Assembly: GCF_008389435.1 (NCBI RefSeq)
Contig: NZ_VUYS01000009.1
Span: 62,001 to 126,000, forward strand
Length of the DNA stretch: 64,000 nt
Source: Candidatus Nitrosocosmicus agrestis
GTDB taxonomy: Archaea; Thermoproteota; Nitrososphaeria; Nitrososphaerales; Nitrososphaeraceae
Direction of reading: 5' to 3'
Below, piece by piece: positions 45,037 through 54,689 of the stretch (position 1 is its first letter; every line of letters begins with the position of its first letter). The position numbers were made by a program, and so were the translations under genes. Below the pieces are notes generated by a model, which had not been told where the DNA came from, did not search any database, and worked only from the letters and a program-made list of their open reading frames with translations.

Positions 45037-45495
45037 CTGTTTGATATTTCTTAATTTATTATTTTTTTTTGATCGTCCTCTAATTTCAAATTCCAAACTT
45101 CAAAAATTAAACAACACTGGGGTTATCCTCTTTTCAGTTGCCTATCTCACTCAATTATTATTTTGCAGATAGTAAATCAAACTGTAAAAAAATCGGATCA
45201 GTAGGTTCGAAATAATAGGGAGGTAAACTACCATGAATGCAAGATACTAGGCAAATTGATATTATATTTACATTTCAGCCATTAGTTTAATTATATCTTA
45301 TTCTTGTTCTTCGTCAGAAAAAAAACCTTGACTTTCCAAACCAAGTCATTTGATTCATTTTTTGCTAGGGTGGTTTTGCAGTATCATCTGCATATAGGTT
45401 ATATTTTCATAATCTTTACCAAGAGGAAAAGATAAAAATATGTGAGTCATTTGTTAATTTCTAAATCTTATTAATATCTCTAGAGTAGAAGTTCT
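45037..45495. other. Intergenic region, nothing recognised
   Basis: A 459-bp AT-rich gap between two plus-strand genes. An imperfect palindrome, TTGACTTTCCAAACCAAGTCA near 45330, could be an operator but is unsupported. Confidence 0.4.
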
Positions 45496-46599
45496 ATGAC
45501 AATTATTCGATCAAGTTCTGCGGTCTTAATTGTGGTTATGATTATATCAAGCCTTGCAAGTACTGTGGTTCTTTCGAACTTGATAACTAATCTGGTATAT
45601 GCAACAACATCTCTAAGCCAATCCATTCAACATAGTCAGGAAAAACTGCAATCAGAAATTGTTAATGAAGTCCAACAGACAATTAACCAAACTATAAACG
45701 ATATTAATAACAACAATTCGGGTGCTAATAATCAAACTAATGATAGTGAAATTCAAAATTCTAACACGCTGCCTAAATCTAATCAGACTTTATCAGTGTT
45801 AGACAATAAATCTTCTCAAAAGATAAGAGTCGGAGATATAGATATTGCGTACAAGCAGTTTGGGAAGGGGGATCCTATTTTGATGATTCCAGGTTTTTCA
45901 ATGACTATGGAAATGTGGGGATCAATTCTAAATGATTTGGCAAAGAATCATACCGTTGTTATATTCGACAATAGGGGAATCGGTGAAACAACATCCGGTA
46001 CCAAAACCTTCTCAATGAGTCAATTTGTTAATGATACAGTTGGATTAATAGACGTATTAGGGATAAAAAAACCAATTGACGTTTTGGGACTTTCCCTTGG
46101 TGGAATGATTGCACAGGAGTTGGCTTTGTCGAATCCTGAAAAGATAAATCATCTTGTTCTGGTTGCTTCTTCCTGTGGAGGGCCAAACTCTCTGCCCCCA
46201 CAACTGTCACCAATAGATCTGCAAAAGATGCAAACAGGAACTGCAAACAAAACTTTATTTCTACATGCTTTGTTCCCTGATGATTGGATAAGAGAAAATA
46301 TGGATCAAATAAACAGAACATTTGTGTTCCCTCAGGTTGCGCAAGAAAATTTGTTGAAATATGGTGAGGCTTTGAGTCACTGGGAAGGTACGTGTAATAG
46401 ATTGTCAAGTGTTGATAAGCCCGTGTTAGTTGTAACTGGAACCGAAGACATTACATCTCCTCCTATTAATTCATTAAAAATTGCAGAAAAGATACCTGGA
46501 GCATGGTTAATACAAATGCATGATGGAGGTCATGGAGTAATGCAGCAATATCCTGAAACCTTTAATAATATAATGGAGACATTTCTTTCCATTACATAA
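45496..46599 (+). CDS. Secreted alpha/beta hydrolase with Gln-rich leader helix
   Basis: A 367-residue exported alpha/beta hydrolase. An N-terminal signal/anchor ends near VYATTS; residues 39-70 form a Gln/Ser-rich helix (SLSQSIQHSQEKLQSEIV) and an Asn-rich linker follows. The hydrolase domain (from 109) has oxyanion segment MIPGFSMTMEMWG, nucleophile GLSLGGM, acid TGTEDITSPP and histidine DGGHGVM, so the triad is complete. Substrate unknown (esterase, peroxidase-like or homoserine-lactone-type activities occur in this fold). The leader helix resembles that of the Cache-domain protein at 56605. Confidence 0.88.
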   Translation: MTIIRSSSAVLIVVMIISSLASTVVLSNLITNLVYATTSLSQSIQHSQEKLQSEIVNEVQQTINQTINDINNNNSGANNQTNDSEIQNSNTLPKSNQTLSVLDNKSSQKIRVGDIDIAYKQFGKGDPILMIPGFSMTMEMWGSILNDLAKNHTVVIFDNRGIGETTSGTKTFSMSQFVNDTVGLIDVLGIKKPIDVLGLSLGGMIAQELALSNPEKINHLVLVASSCGGPNSLPPQLSPIDLQKMQTGTANKTLFLHALFPDDWIRENMDQINRTFVFPQVAQENLLKYGEALSHWEGTCNRLSSVDKPVLVVTGTEDITSPPINSLKIAEKIPGAWLIQMHDGGHGVMQQYPETFNNIMETFLSIT

Positions 46600-46827
46600 T
46601 GTTTTCAAAGCTAAATCTTTTTTTGAATATGATGTTGTAATGAATTAGTCTCTATTATTAGGGACGACTACTGAGTCCATATCTTTACAGAACATTAATG
46701 TATATCTCAAGGTTACATGCAGCTCTGACAAAGTATTTAGTTATTGTCAAAAGAATATTAATACTAATTAAAAGAGCTAACACTAATTCTTCTTTCATCA
46801 AAGAAGAAGGCCAGTAGAATTTTTACT

Positions 46828-47349
46828 CTAATAGTATGAATTAGATTTTTCATCATCTCCAAACTTTCCTGTAACCTCATTTACCTTGATTCTGTATACC
46901 ACCATTTCAAAAATTTCATTGTTTTTGCTGTGCAAAAAAGGTGATAAAAATGAGTGCAAAAATGCAAGATTTTCTCCTCCCAAGTTGCTATCACTAGATT
47001 CTTCTGTTGATAACGTTTTTCTATCTAATTTAGACATTATGGATTTCATCAAAATCTCTAATCCGTTCTTGGCATCAGATCCTGTTAGTTCCTCAAAAGT
47101 TCCAAAAGCGATCACGCTTTTCCAAGTGCTCATATTCTTCATCCAATCGATTTCAAAACATACTTTGGGATTCTTCCTCATTATACGAATTTTTAAACCA
47201 TCTTTTGTGTGCCCATAAATATATCCATTATCATAGGCATAAGTGATTGGAACAACATATACTTTATCTTCGTCAAAGCAACCTATTCTACCTATAGTTT
47301 CTGATTTTAAAAGAGATTCAATTTGAATTTTATCCATGTCTCCCCACAT
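46828..47349 (-). CDS. Pyridoxamine 5'-phosphate oxidase-like flavin-binding protein
   Basis: A 173-residue split-barrel protein of the PNPOx-like superfamily. The pattern LLKSETIGRIGCFDEDKVYVVPITYAY, IYGHTKDGLKIRIMRKNPKVCF and WKSVIAFGTFEELTG is that of FMN- or heme-binding general stress proteins. It may reduce a flavin- or F420-linked substrate; the exact reaction is unknown. ATG 47349 or ATG 47337 may be the start. It stands alone on the minus strand, next to the phosphoribosyltransferase gene. Confidence 0.83.
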   Translation of the reverse strand: MWGDMDKIQIESLLKSETIGRIGCFDEDKVYVVPITYAYDNGYIYGHTKDGLKIRIMRKNPKVCFEIDWMKNMSTWKSVIAFGTFEELTGSDAKNGLEILMKSIMSKLDRKTLSTEESSDSNLGGENLAFLHSFLSPFLHSKNNEIFEMVVYRIKVNEVTGKFGDDEKSNSYY

Positions 47350-47641
47350 AATTAGAGTATTTTATTCACAATGACAAAAAAACTTATACTCTATTAGACT
47401 TTTTACTTGCTTAGTTGTGATTTTAAATCAGATCAGATAAAGAAATAGGATACATGTATTCACCAAATAGATTGGATTCATATTTTAAATATTGTAATGC
47501 AAAAGTGATCAATCCTAAAGTCATATTATTAAAATTATATTAATTTTTTATTTGTCAAACTTGTGAAAGGGACGGGGTCTAACTATTTTTTTGATACTTG
47601 TGATATGATCAATTTTAATATATGTGCATTCTTTATCAAAC

Positions 47642-48331
47642 ATGCATGCATTGTTTCGCGATAGGATAGATGCAGGCCAGAAATTGGCAATTAGTATAGA
47701 GCAAGTTCTTAAAAACAAATTATCCGATGTTTCTATTACAAGGAATGAATTAATAGTCTTGGCTATTCCACGAGGAGGCATAATTCTTGCGGAAATTATT
47801 GCATCATATTTTAATTGTGACCTAGACATCTTAGTTACTAGAAAAATAAGGTATGAAATGAATGAGGAATTCGCAATAGGTGCAGTACTTCCTGATGGTT
47901 CCTACTTTTTAAATGACAATGTAGTCAAGTCCATTCCAATATCCCAAAGGTATTTGAATCAGGAAATTGAAATTCAAAAAAATGAAATTGAGAGGCGATT
48001 GCTAGAATTTAGAGGCACTATTTCTTATGATGACAAATTAAATAACAAAATTGTTGTTCTGGTAGATGACGGAATTGCGACAGGATCAACCATTGTTGCT
48101 GCGGCTAAGTGGCTCAAACACAATTATAACTACAAGAAACTCGTAATTGCGGTGCCAGTAGCCCCTGCGGAATCAGAAGTAATTAATAGACTAGATACCA
48201 TTGCCGATGCATTGATCATATTGTATTCTCCACGGCAATTTAGTGCAGTGGGACAATTTTATGAAGAGTTCGATCAGGTTAGTGATTCTGAGGTAAAAAA
48301 AATTATGAAAACATATGGTTATGATATCTGA
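47642..48331 (+). CDS. Phosphoribosyltransferase-domain protein
   Basis: A 229-residue type I phosphoribosyltransferase-fold protein. The PRPP loop is VVLVDDGIATGSTIVAA, and earlier LAIPRGGIILAEIIA matches stand-alone stress-linked PRTases (similar to the PRTase half of mycobacterial Rv2030c and Rv0571c, from memory). The base substrate is not known. ATG 47642 is preferred over GTG 47624 since a TATA box near 47608-47617 places the transcript start there. The erythromycin-esterase-like gene is the next large gene on the strand. Confidence 0.85.
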   Translation: MHALFRDRIDAGQKLAISIEQVLKNKLSDVSITRNELIVLAIPRGGIILAEIIASYFNCDLDILVTRKIRYEMNEEFAIGAVLPDGSYFLNDNVVKSIPISQRYLNQEIEIQKNEIERRLLEFRGTISYDDKLNNKIVVLVDDGIATGSTIVAAAKWLKHNYNYKKLVIAVPVAPAESEVINRLDTIADALIILYSPRQFSAVGQFYEEFDQVSDSEVKKIMKTYGYDI

Positions 48332-48538
48332 TATGTTGTTGTTTCTGTTTTAATATGTTCCTTAATTATAAGATAAGATAATGTCTCAGTCTTTTATCAT
48401 TCGCTCTTCTGGCAGGTTCTCTACACTTGTGGTGCATATTGGATAATAATATACATGTTGATTTTTTATCTAAATATATTAACAGCAATTGATAAGGAGT
48501 ATTAAAGTATAATTAAAGGGTAAAATATTCAGAATGAT

Positions 48539-48784
48539 ATGAGTGGGGACACTGTTAATGATAAAGCTTCTTCTAATATTTATTATTACTTACCGGGTAA
48601 GTGGGAGAAGTCGCCACCTAACAAGCATCAAAATAAAGAAATTGATACGTCCTCAGGGCAAGATAACAATGCAAGTTTGGATATTTGCTACAACCACTTG
48701 GACTTTGATAATGTATCCGAATATTTACAATCTATCGATATTGATTTGAAGAACTTGCATAGAAAATGGAGTAACATGGACTAA
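48539..48784 (+). CDS. Small hydrophilic hypothetical protein
   Basis: An 81-residue Asn/Asp/Ser-rich protein without hydrophobic helix; segments are YYYLPGKWEKSPPNKHQNK and YLQSIDIDLKNLHRKWSNMD. It lies between the PRTase and esterase-like genes on the same strand. I recognise no domain. Composition and length allow a real small protein, but evidence is limited. Confidence 0.4.
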   Translation: MSGDTVNDKASSNIYYYLPGKWEKSPPNKHQNKEIDTSSGQDNNASLDICYNHLDFDNVSEYLQSIDIDLKNLHRKWSNMD

Positions 48785-48984
48785 CCAAATTAAAAAGAAA
48801 CTGTTAATCAAATAATAACTTTGACTTTATGTAGGATATTGATCAAACAATATTATTTGTTTAAAGTGAATAATGCAAATTTTATCTATGAATTTAATAT
48901 AGCAACATGACTGGCTTTTAGTATGTGATTTGTTGCTATGCTTATAAAGTAGCTTTTGAATGTTAATAGCTGTGAGTATAATAG

Positions 48985-50343
48985 GTGAACTTGATTTATG
49001 ATCTAGATAACACCGATAAAATAGACATCATATTGGACAGGATTGGTGAAGCTAATTGTGTATTATTGGGTGAAGCCTCCCATGGTACTTCTGAATTTTA
49101 CCTGTGGCGTGCAGAAATATCAAAGCGACTCATATCCGAGAAAGGCTTTTCATTTGTAGCAGTAGAAGGGGATTGGCCAGATTGTTATAAAGTGAATCAA
49201 TATATAAAAGACAATCCTGAATCTTACAGCACAGCTTCTCAAGTTCTTTTTTCTTTTAATAGATGGCCGACCTGGATGTGGGCAAATAAAGAAATGATAG
49301 AGTTAGTAGAATGGTTAGAAGATTATAACAAACTCCTCACCGATGGAACGAAGGTTGGATTCTATGGGTTGGATCTTTACAGTTTATGGGAATCTATGGA
49401 GGAAATAATAAGATATGTGAAGAGAGTAGATCCAACCCTTTTGAGAAATGCAATAAGAGCTTACAACTGTTTTGAACCTTATAACAAAGAAGTGGAAGCA
49501 TATGCTCGAGCTACGGCATTTGTACCAAAAAACTGTGAACAAGAGGTCATTGAATTGCTTGTAGCATTGAGAAACAAATATTCTTTAGCAATTAACGAAA
49601 AATCAGTTAACACCGAGGATTACTTTAATGTCGAACAAAATGCAATTACAGTAGTAGATGCGGAGAATTACTATAGGACAATGATAAAGGGAGATGTCAA
49701 CTCATGGAATTTAAGAGATACACACATGACAAATACATTGCAACGTTTACTCAATTACTATGGCAATCAGAGTCGAGTTCAAAATCCAAAGGCCATCATT
49801 TGGGCACACAATACGCATGTTGGAGATGCTCGCTTTACAGATATGTCATTGTCGGGAATGACAAACATAGGACAAATGATGAGAGAAAGGAACGGGATTC
49901 ACAATACAGTACTGGTTGGATTCAGTACATATGAAGGTACTGTTATTGCTGCCGAAGAATGGGGTGCGAAAATGGAAATAATAAATGTACCTGCGGCCAG
50001 AGAAGGTAGTTGGGATTATATGTTACATCATGAATACGATGATTCAAAAAAAAATATTAAAAACAGACTATTGGTGTTTGAACGAAATGATGTTGTAAAC
50101 ACCATTTTAGACTCTAAAAAAGATGATTTTCTATATGATGAAAGTTTTGAAAATAGGGGTCAGAGAGCCATAGGGGTGGTTTACAATCCTAAATATGAAA
50201 GATTTGGTAACTATGTACCTACTGTACTGCCTTTGAGATATGATTTACTGTTATTTATCGATAGTACTAACGCACTTTATCCTCTCCACATAAAACAAGT
50301 CAAGGACAAAGATCTTCCTGATACATTCCCCCGCGGAGAATGA
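48985..50343 (+). CDS. Erythromycin-esterase family protein
   Basis: A 452-residue protein of the EreA-like family. The conserved acid/base residues appear in LLGEASHGTSEFYLWRA, VAVEGDWPD, FYGLDLYSLWES and IIWAHNTHVGDAR, and the C-terminal GVVYNPKYERFGNYVP is typical. The chromosomal members are usually not macrolide resistance enzymes but stress-linked proteins of unknown substrate, often fused to or beside a phosphoribosyltransferase, as here. TTG/GTG starts are possible upstream; the frame starts at GTG 48985. Confidence 0.88.
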   Translation: MNLIYDLDNTDKIDIILDRIGEANCVLLGEASHGTSEFYLWRAEISKRLISEKGFSFVAVEGDWPDCYKVNQYIKDNPESYSTASQVLFSFNRWPTWMWANKEMIELVEWLEDYNKLLTDGTKVGFYGLDLYSLWESMEEIIRYVKRVDPTLLRNAIRAYNCFEPYNKEVEAYARATAFVPKNCEQEVIELLVALRNKYSLAINEKSVNTEDYFNVEQNAITVVDAENYYRTMIKGDVNSWNLRDTHMTNTLQRLLNYYGNQSRVQNPKAIIWAHNTHVGDARFTDMSLSGMTNIGQMMRERNGIHNTVLVGFSTYEGTVIAAEEWGAKMEIINVPAAREGSWDYMLHHEYDDSKKNIKNRLLVFERNDVVNTILDSKKDDFLYDESFENRGQRAIGVVYNPKYERFGNYVPTVLPLRYDLLLFIDSTNALYPLHIKQVKDKDLPDTFPRGE

Positions 50344-50664
50344 CTATTTTTTAAATTTGGATAATGTGCTAATTGCTAAAGAAATTAATGTCATCTATTT
50401 AAATACCAATACAATGACAAAAACTACGTCAATATTTCCATTAAATTGATTTCGCCGGGATTGATGGTACAGCAAGATTAAATCCCCGTGTTTTTTCTTG
50501 AGATACATAATGCAAACAACATGGGCAGATTCAATAACACACAACACCGTATCAAAATAAGAGATCATATAAAAAACGTGTACACCGAAAAAGAAAGACT
50601 TGTGAAAAGGCAATTTTTAATCCACTAAAATCATATTCACCCTTTAGGTATGTTTGACAAAGCT
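50344..50664. other. Intergenic region, nothing recognised
   Basis: About 320 bp between the esterase-like gene and the APC remnant. The open frame at 50395-50613 on the minus strand lacks coding character (Phe/Val/His-rich, no motif). Confidence 0.45.
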
Positions 50665-51620
50665 TTACAATAGACAGTAAAAGAATTTCTGAAATAAAAA
50701 TAAATAATCATAATTAGTATTTCTTACCCTTTTATTGTTTAAACAATTTTTTGATTTTATGATAACAAATATCAATAAAAATATGGCTGCGATACAAATT
50801 GACGCATTTTTGATTATATCGTGATGAATCTGAATTGATATTGCTATCCAAAAAATAATCCTCAAACCCGGAATCAATGGAAATATTTCGATACTGATAG
50901 GTGAAACAAGATGTCTAACTTGAGCATTCTTCAGGTATCGGAGTGAAATCATTGTAGTATTTATTATTCTTCTGTAAACTATGAGCACACAGAAGACAGA
51001 TACACCTGCTATTAAAAATAGGCATGCTTCAAAGACCTGCACTATTATAATTGCAGCAAACATTGTAATAGCTATACAAACCCGTGGAGTTTTTCTTTTT
51101 ACATGCACTTTTGTCAAATATTTTGATAATTGCGATTTCATGGTATTTGAAATGCCAAATATCTCTCTAGAACCAGAAATTAGTATCATTAAAACAGTAT
51201 TTGCGGTTGCAAACAGACCTATAGCCGAGAGCAGAACTACCACTGCATTTCGACCCGCCTTTTTTGTGGCTGCTGCCAAAAGACCTGTGGATATGTACAG
51301 TTCATTCCACCCAACCAAGGAAATTGAAGTTACAGACACTAAAATATAGATAATAGTAGTTACTATATTTGATATTAATAGTGCTTTAGGTATGGTTTTA
51401 TGTGGAGATTTTGGTTCATCCGCTATATTTACTAGTTTTCGAATCCAAAGAAGACAAAAAACATAGGATAATGACCGAAAATATTAATCCCTAGGTAGGA
51501 AAGGTGTCAATCTGTAGAGATTCAAAAGGAATCAGTAAAAAATTTGTATTATACATATGACCATAAGCAAATGCATCTACAATGATAAACAACAGACCAA
51601 ATATTTCAATTAAAGTCTAA
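50665..51620 (-). pseudogene. APC-family amino acid permease pseudogene
   Basis: The minus strand carries fragments of an amino acid/polyamine permease in more than one frame. From upstream: IEIFGLLFIIVDAFAYGHMY, then after a stop GLIFSVII, MFFVFFGFE in a new frame, VNIADEPKSPHKTIPKALLI in another, then the longest open piece (50665-51339) with LFATANTVLMILISGSREIFG. The MFFVFFGFEN...ADEPKSPHKTIPKAL order is the family's TM6-loop signature. At least two frameshifts and a stop separate the pieces, and the N-terminal five helices are missing. It cannot encode a working transporter. Confidence 0.8.
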
Positions 51621-51648
51621 ATAATATTTGTATCAATCTCTTATTTAT

Positions 51649-52082
51649 ATGCCACACAATGAGGACCATACAATCATGTTAAATGCTTCACACGTTGCTA
51701 AACCGCTTGTGTCGTTAGAATCCAACAAAACTTTTCTTGATGCAAGGAACATGATGTTAAGTTACAATATAAAGATGGTAGTTATCACATCTCCAGATGA
51801 TAAAAAAAGCGATTGGTATAATTACTGAGAAAGATATTGGAAAGTTTTTGTCAAATCATATGCTTGATAAAAGGAATGTAGAAGAGGTAAAATTAAGTGA
51901 ATTTCTTGACAACAATTCCAAATTATATGCAGTAAGTAGGATGCTTCTTTGGGTATTTGTGTTCAGTTAATGTTAGGTAAGGACATTAGTTCACTCTTAA
52001 TTATGGGTGAGGATAATCAAGTAAACAAAATAATCACAAAGACGGTTTAATAGCATTAATTGCTTCTCGTCAATTTGATAAT
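51649..52082 (+). pseudogene. N-terminal half of a broken four-CBS-domain protein
   Basis: ATG 51649 begins MPHNEDHTIMLNASHVAKPL, a CBS domain reaching VVITSPDDKK at 51801. A run of seven A (51802-51808) then shifts the frame: with six A the protein would continue AIGIITEKDIGKFLSNHMLD, KLSEFLDNNSKLYAVS. A second shift near 51955 leads to VQLMLGKDISSLLIMGEDNQ and a third near 52047 leads into the C-terminal half at 52083. So the original gene had four CBS motifs (two Bateman modules). Confidence 0.75.
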
Positions 52083-52541
52083 TTGATTGTAAGTGGATAC
52101 ATGACCAAAAATGTTATTACCGTGAGTCCGGAAGAGGATATAGCCATAGTATTTGATCTATTGAATCGGTATAAAATTTCAAGAATAATTGTAATAAAAG
52201 AAAATAAACCTTTAGGGATAATAACAGGTAGAGACATTATTCCACAGAGGAACTTTTTAAATATTGACGGCCATGGAAGGGAAGTTGAAAATGAGGGGAA
52301 AAGGAATAGAAAATTGACTGTATCAAACTTTACAACACCAATGACGGTGAAGGATATAATGACGCCTAATCCTCTAATCATTGGAGAAGAATCCAGTATA
52401 GACGAGGCCGCCAAATTGATGATTGAGAATCGTATAAGTGGTATACCAGTAATTAACAAATTCCAGAATCTAGCAGGAATAATCACAAAAAAAGATATCA
52501 TAAGAGCAATCTTTGATGTGGGGAAGAAAGTAAAAATGTAA
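52083..52541 (+). CDS. Paired CBS-domain (Bateman) protein, C-terminal half of a broken gene
   Basis: A 152-residue open frame with two complete CBS motifs: YMTKNVITVSPEEDIAIVFD with GIITGRDII, and DIMTPNPLIIGEESSIDEAA with AGIITKKDII. Bateman modules bind adenine nucleotides. The frame starts at TTG 52083 (or ATG 52101) inside what was a longer gene, so independent expression is uncertain. It ends 15 bp before the convergent GAPDH stop. Confidence 0.75.
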   Translation: MIVSGYMTKNVITVSPEEDIAIVFDLLNRYKISRIIVIKENKPLGIITGRDIIPQRNFLNIDGHGREVENEGKRNRKLTVSNFTTPMTVKDIMTPNPLIIGEESSIDEAAKLMIENRISGIPVINKFQNLAGIITKKDIIRAIFDVGKKVKM

Positions 52542-52556
52542 AATATCCAAAAAAAA

Positions 52557-53585
52557 TTAATCCATTGTTTTTAAAATATGCTTAACCAGTTCCACCATTC
52601 TAAATGCGAATCCATATTCATTATCATACCAAGACAGAACTTTTACGACATTACCTTTTTCGCCTAGGACCATAGTACTTAGACCATCAACTATGGATGA
52701 ATGGGGGTCTCCAATAATATCAGATGAAACTATAGGATCCTCTGTAAAAGAAAGTATGTTTTTGAACTTGCCCTCAGACGATTGTTTAAAGGTGTTATTA
52801 AGTTCTGCATTAGTGACATCTCTTTTTAGTGTTACCACCAGATCAATAATAGAACCATCACTTATCGGAACTCTTAAAGCCATTCCATCTAATTTTCCTT
52901 TTAATTCAGGAATGACGTCGCCGATTGAACGGGCTGCCCCGGTAGTTGTTGGAATTATAGACTCTGTCGCTGATCTAGCTCTCCTTAGATCCCGGTGTGA
53001 CAGATCAAGCAAATTTTGATCGTTTGTAAAAGCATGCACTGTAGTCATGTATCCTTTCTCTATTCCAAAGTCATCGTTTAATATCTTCGCTACTGGAGCA
53101 AGTGCATTAGTCGTACATGAAGCCATTGAGATTATGTGATGTTCCTTAGGTTTGTATTTTTCATCATTAATTCCAAGAATCATTGTGATATCGGGATTTT
53201 TAGCTGGGGCTGAAATTACAACTTTGCTAGCCCCAGCGTGAATGTGTTTAATTGCTTTTTCTCTATCATTGAATTTGCCAGAAGATTCCAGAACCAGATC
53301 AACCTGCAATGATTTCCATGGCAACTTCTCCGGATCTTTTTCGGAAAATACTTTTATTTTGTGATTGTCTATAACTAATGAATTCTCGTTCTTGTCAATA
53401 GTAACCTGGCCATCGAACTTGCCATGCACGCTATCATATTTGAATAAGTGCGCAAGAGTGTTTGTATCTCCCAGGTCATTAATTGCAATTATGTTAGCTA
53501 GCGCTTCAAATTCCTTATCCTTTAAGGCTATTCGCAAAAAGATTCGTCCAATTCTTCCAAAACCATTAATTGCAATATTTCGCAT
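52557..53585 (-). CDS. gap: Glyceraldehyde-3-phosphate dehydrogenase, bacterial (type I) class
   Basis: A 342-residue phosphorylating NAD(P)-dependent GAPDH. Rossmann motif NGFGRIGRIFLR at 7-18, catalytic Cys157 in SMASCTTNALAPVAK, catalytic His in TTVHAFTNDQ, C-terminal WYDNEYGFAFRM. These are the bacterial/eukaryotic type I signatures, not the archaeal type II enzyme (about 340 residues but with different motifs). The usual second Cys (CTTNC) is replaced by Ala. It points to lateral transfer from bacteria. A TATA-like element lies upstream (53608-53618). Confidence 0.93.
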   Translation of the reverse strand: MRNIAINGFGRIGRIFLRIALKDKEFEALANIIAINDLGDTNTLAHLFKYDSVHGKFDGQVTIDKNENSLVIDNHKIKVFSEKDPEKLPWKSLQVDLVLESSGKFNDREKAIKHIHAGASKVVISAPAKNPDITMILGINDEKYKPKEHHIISMASCTTNALAPVAKILNDDFGIEKGYMTTVHAFTNDQNLLDLSHRDLRRARSATESIIPTTTGAARSIGDVIPELKGKLDGMALRVPISDGSIIDLVVTLKRDVTNAELNNTFKQSSEGKFKNILSFTEDPIVSSDIIGDPHSSIVDGLSTMVLGEKGNVVKVLSWYDNEYGFAFRMVELVKHILKTMD

Positions 53586-54194
53586 ACTCTGTAAAAGTAG
53601 ACAAATATATATTAAAATTTTTAGCCTTGTCTAAATGTTTTTAAATGATCGATTAATGTTCTTTAGGGACACAACTTTTCATCGTGAATGTTTTTTGCAA
53701 TTAAATCATTTTTTTTATATTTATATAATTACAACAAATTCATCTAGTTTTTATACGACGTAATTGCTATGTTGCGTGGAAAAAATAAATTTTGAATATT
53801 GAACATATCAAGATTTTTAAAAAGGCCAAAGCAAAAATGTTTATCCGCAGAGGAATATAACAGACATTAGAATGAAAAAGTATCGCAAAGACTTGTCTAG
53901 AATTTCCGATCAAATTTATAAAGAATTAATATCTCACCGAAATATCGGTGAGTGATTTACTAGGGTTTGTATAAGCATTAATGGTTATTTTCATATAAAA
54001 GACTAGTACATAGTTTGATTGCTAATTATATCAAATAGACAATTTAAATAGTTAGTATAAATCCCAGGAAACATATCATTGGTATCTAAAATTTCAATAA
54101 TAAATTACTAATTGCATTAGTTTTAAATAGTGGGAATTCAAAGATTTGATTTTTGTTAAAACTCATTTATATTGGTAATTTGAAATAGGCTCGT
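53586..54194. other. Intergenic region with hairpin
   Basis: 609 bp upstream of gap and of the CBS gene at 54195. It includes a short frame (53872-53958, 28 codons) that ends with the hairpin 53933-53952, and a TATA box near 54163-54171 that would start a leaderless transcript for the CBS gene. Confidence 0.45.
53933..53952. repeat. Perfect inverted repeat
   Basis: CTCACCGA-AATA-TCGGTGAG: an 8-bp perfect stem with a 4-nt loop, much more GC-rich than its surroundings. It could be an operator or RNA hairpin; no poly-T follows, so terminator function is unlikely. Confidence 0.7.
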
Positions 54195-54689
54195 ATGAGT
54201 CTTGATGCTGTTAGCATATCGCGTTTAATGAGTAAGAATGTCATCATCGCAGAACAAAACCAAAATGTATATTGGATTTGTAAATTATTATCTCAGAATA
54301 ATGTTGGATGCCTCATCGTAGTAAATGATTTAGATGAAAAAAAGCCGGTTGGAATAGTTACCGAAAGTGATATTGTGAAAACAATTGGAAAATTAGACCT
54401 ACATCAATTACAAGTTCCTATAAAAAACCATATGAGTCACCCCGTAATCACAATGCCTGTTAGTGGAACTGTTACTGATGCAATGAGAATAATGTGTGAA
54501 AAAAGGGTTAGAAGGATAGTCATTATAGAAAATGACAAAATGGTTGGAATAGTTACTGACAAAGATCTACTAAAATTCATGATTGACAATAAAGATGTGT
54601 TGTCGGAGTTTATGACCTTGTCTCCTAGAGAGAACATGCCTAAAGAAGATTCTTCTCACTTTTGGTTTTGTAATAGATACGTTGGGTGA
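54195..54689 (+). CDS. CBS-domain pair protein
   Basis: A 164-residue Bateman-module protein. First CBS: LMSKNVIIAEQNQNVYWICK with GIVTESDIVK; second: HMSHPVITMPVSGTVTDAMR with GIVTDKDLLK. After about residue 135 a short tail (EFMTLSPRENMPKEDSSHFW) may be a third element. Such stand-alone pairs (e.g. mycobacterial Hrp1, from memory) bind nucleotides and respond to stress or energy state. A TATA box about 25-30 bp upstream predicts a leaderless mRNA. Confidence 0.85.
   Translation: MSLDAVSISRLMSKNVIIAEQNQNVYWICKLLSQNNVGCLIVVNDLDEKKPVGIVTESDIVKTIGKLDLHQLQVPIKNHMSHPVITMPVSGTVTDAMRIMCEKRVRRIVIIENDKMVGIVTDKDLLKFMIDNKDVLSEFMTLSPRENMPKEDSSHFWFCNRYVG

Noticed and set aside
50395-50613. Minus-strand 72-codon frame after the esterase-like gene
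   Set aside because: No recognisable motif and unusual composition; likely chance.
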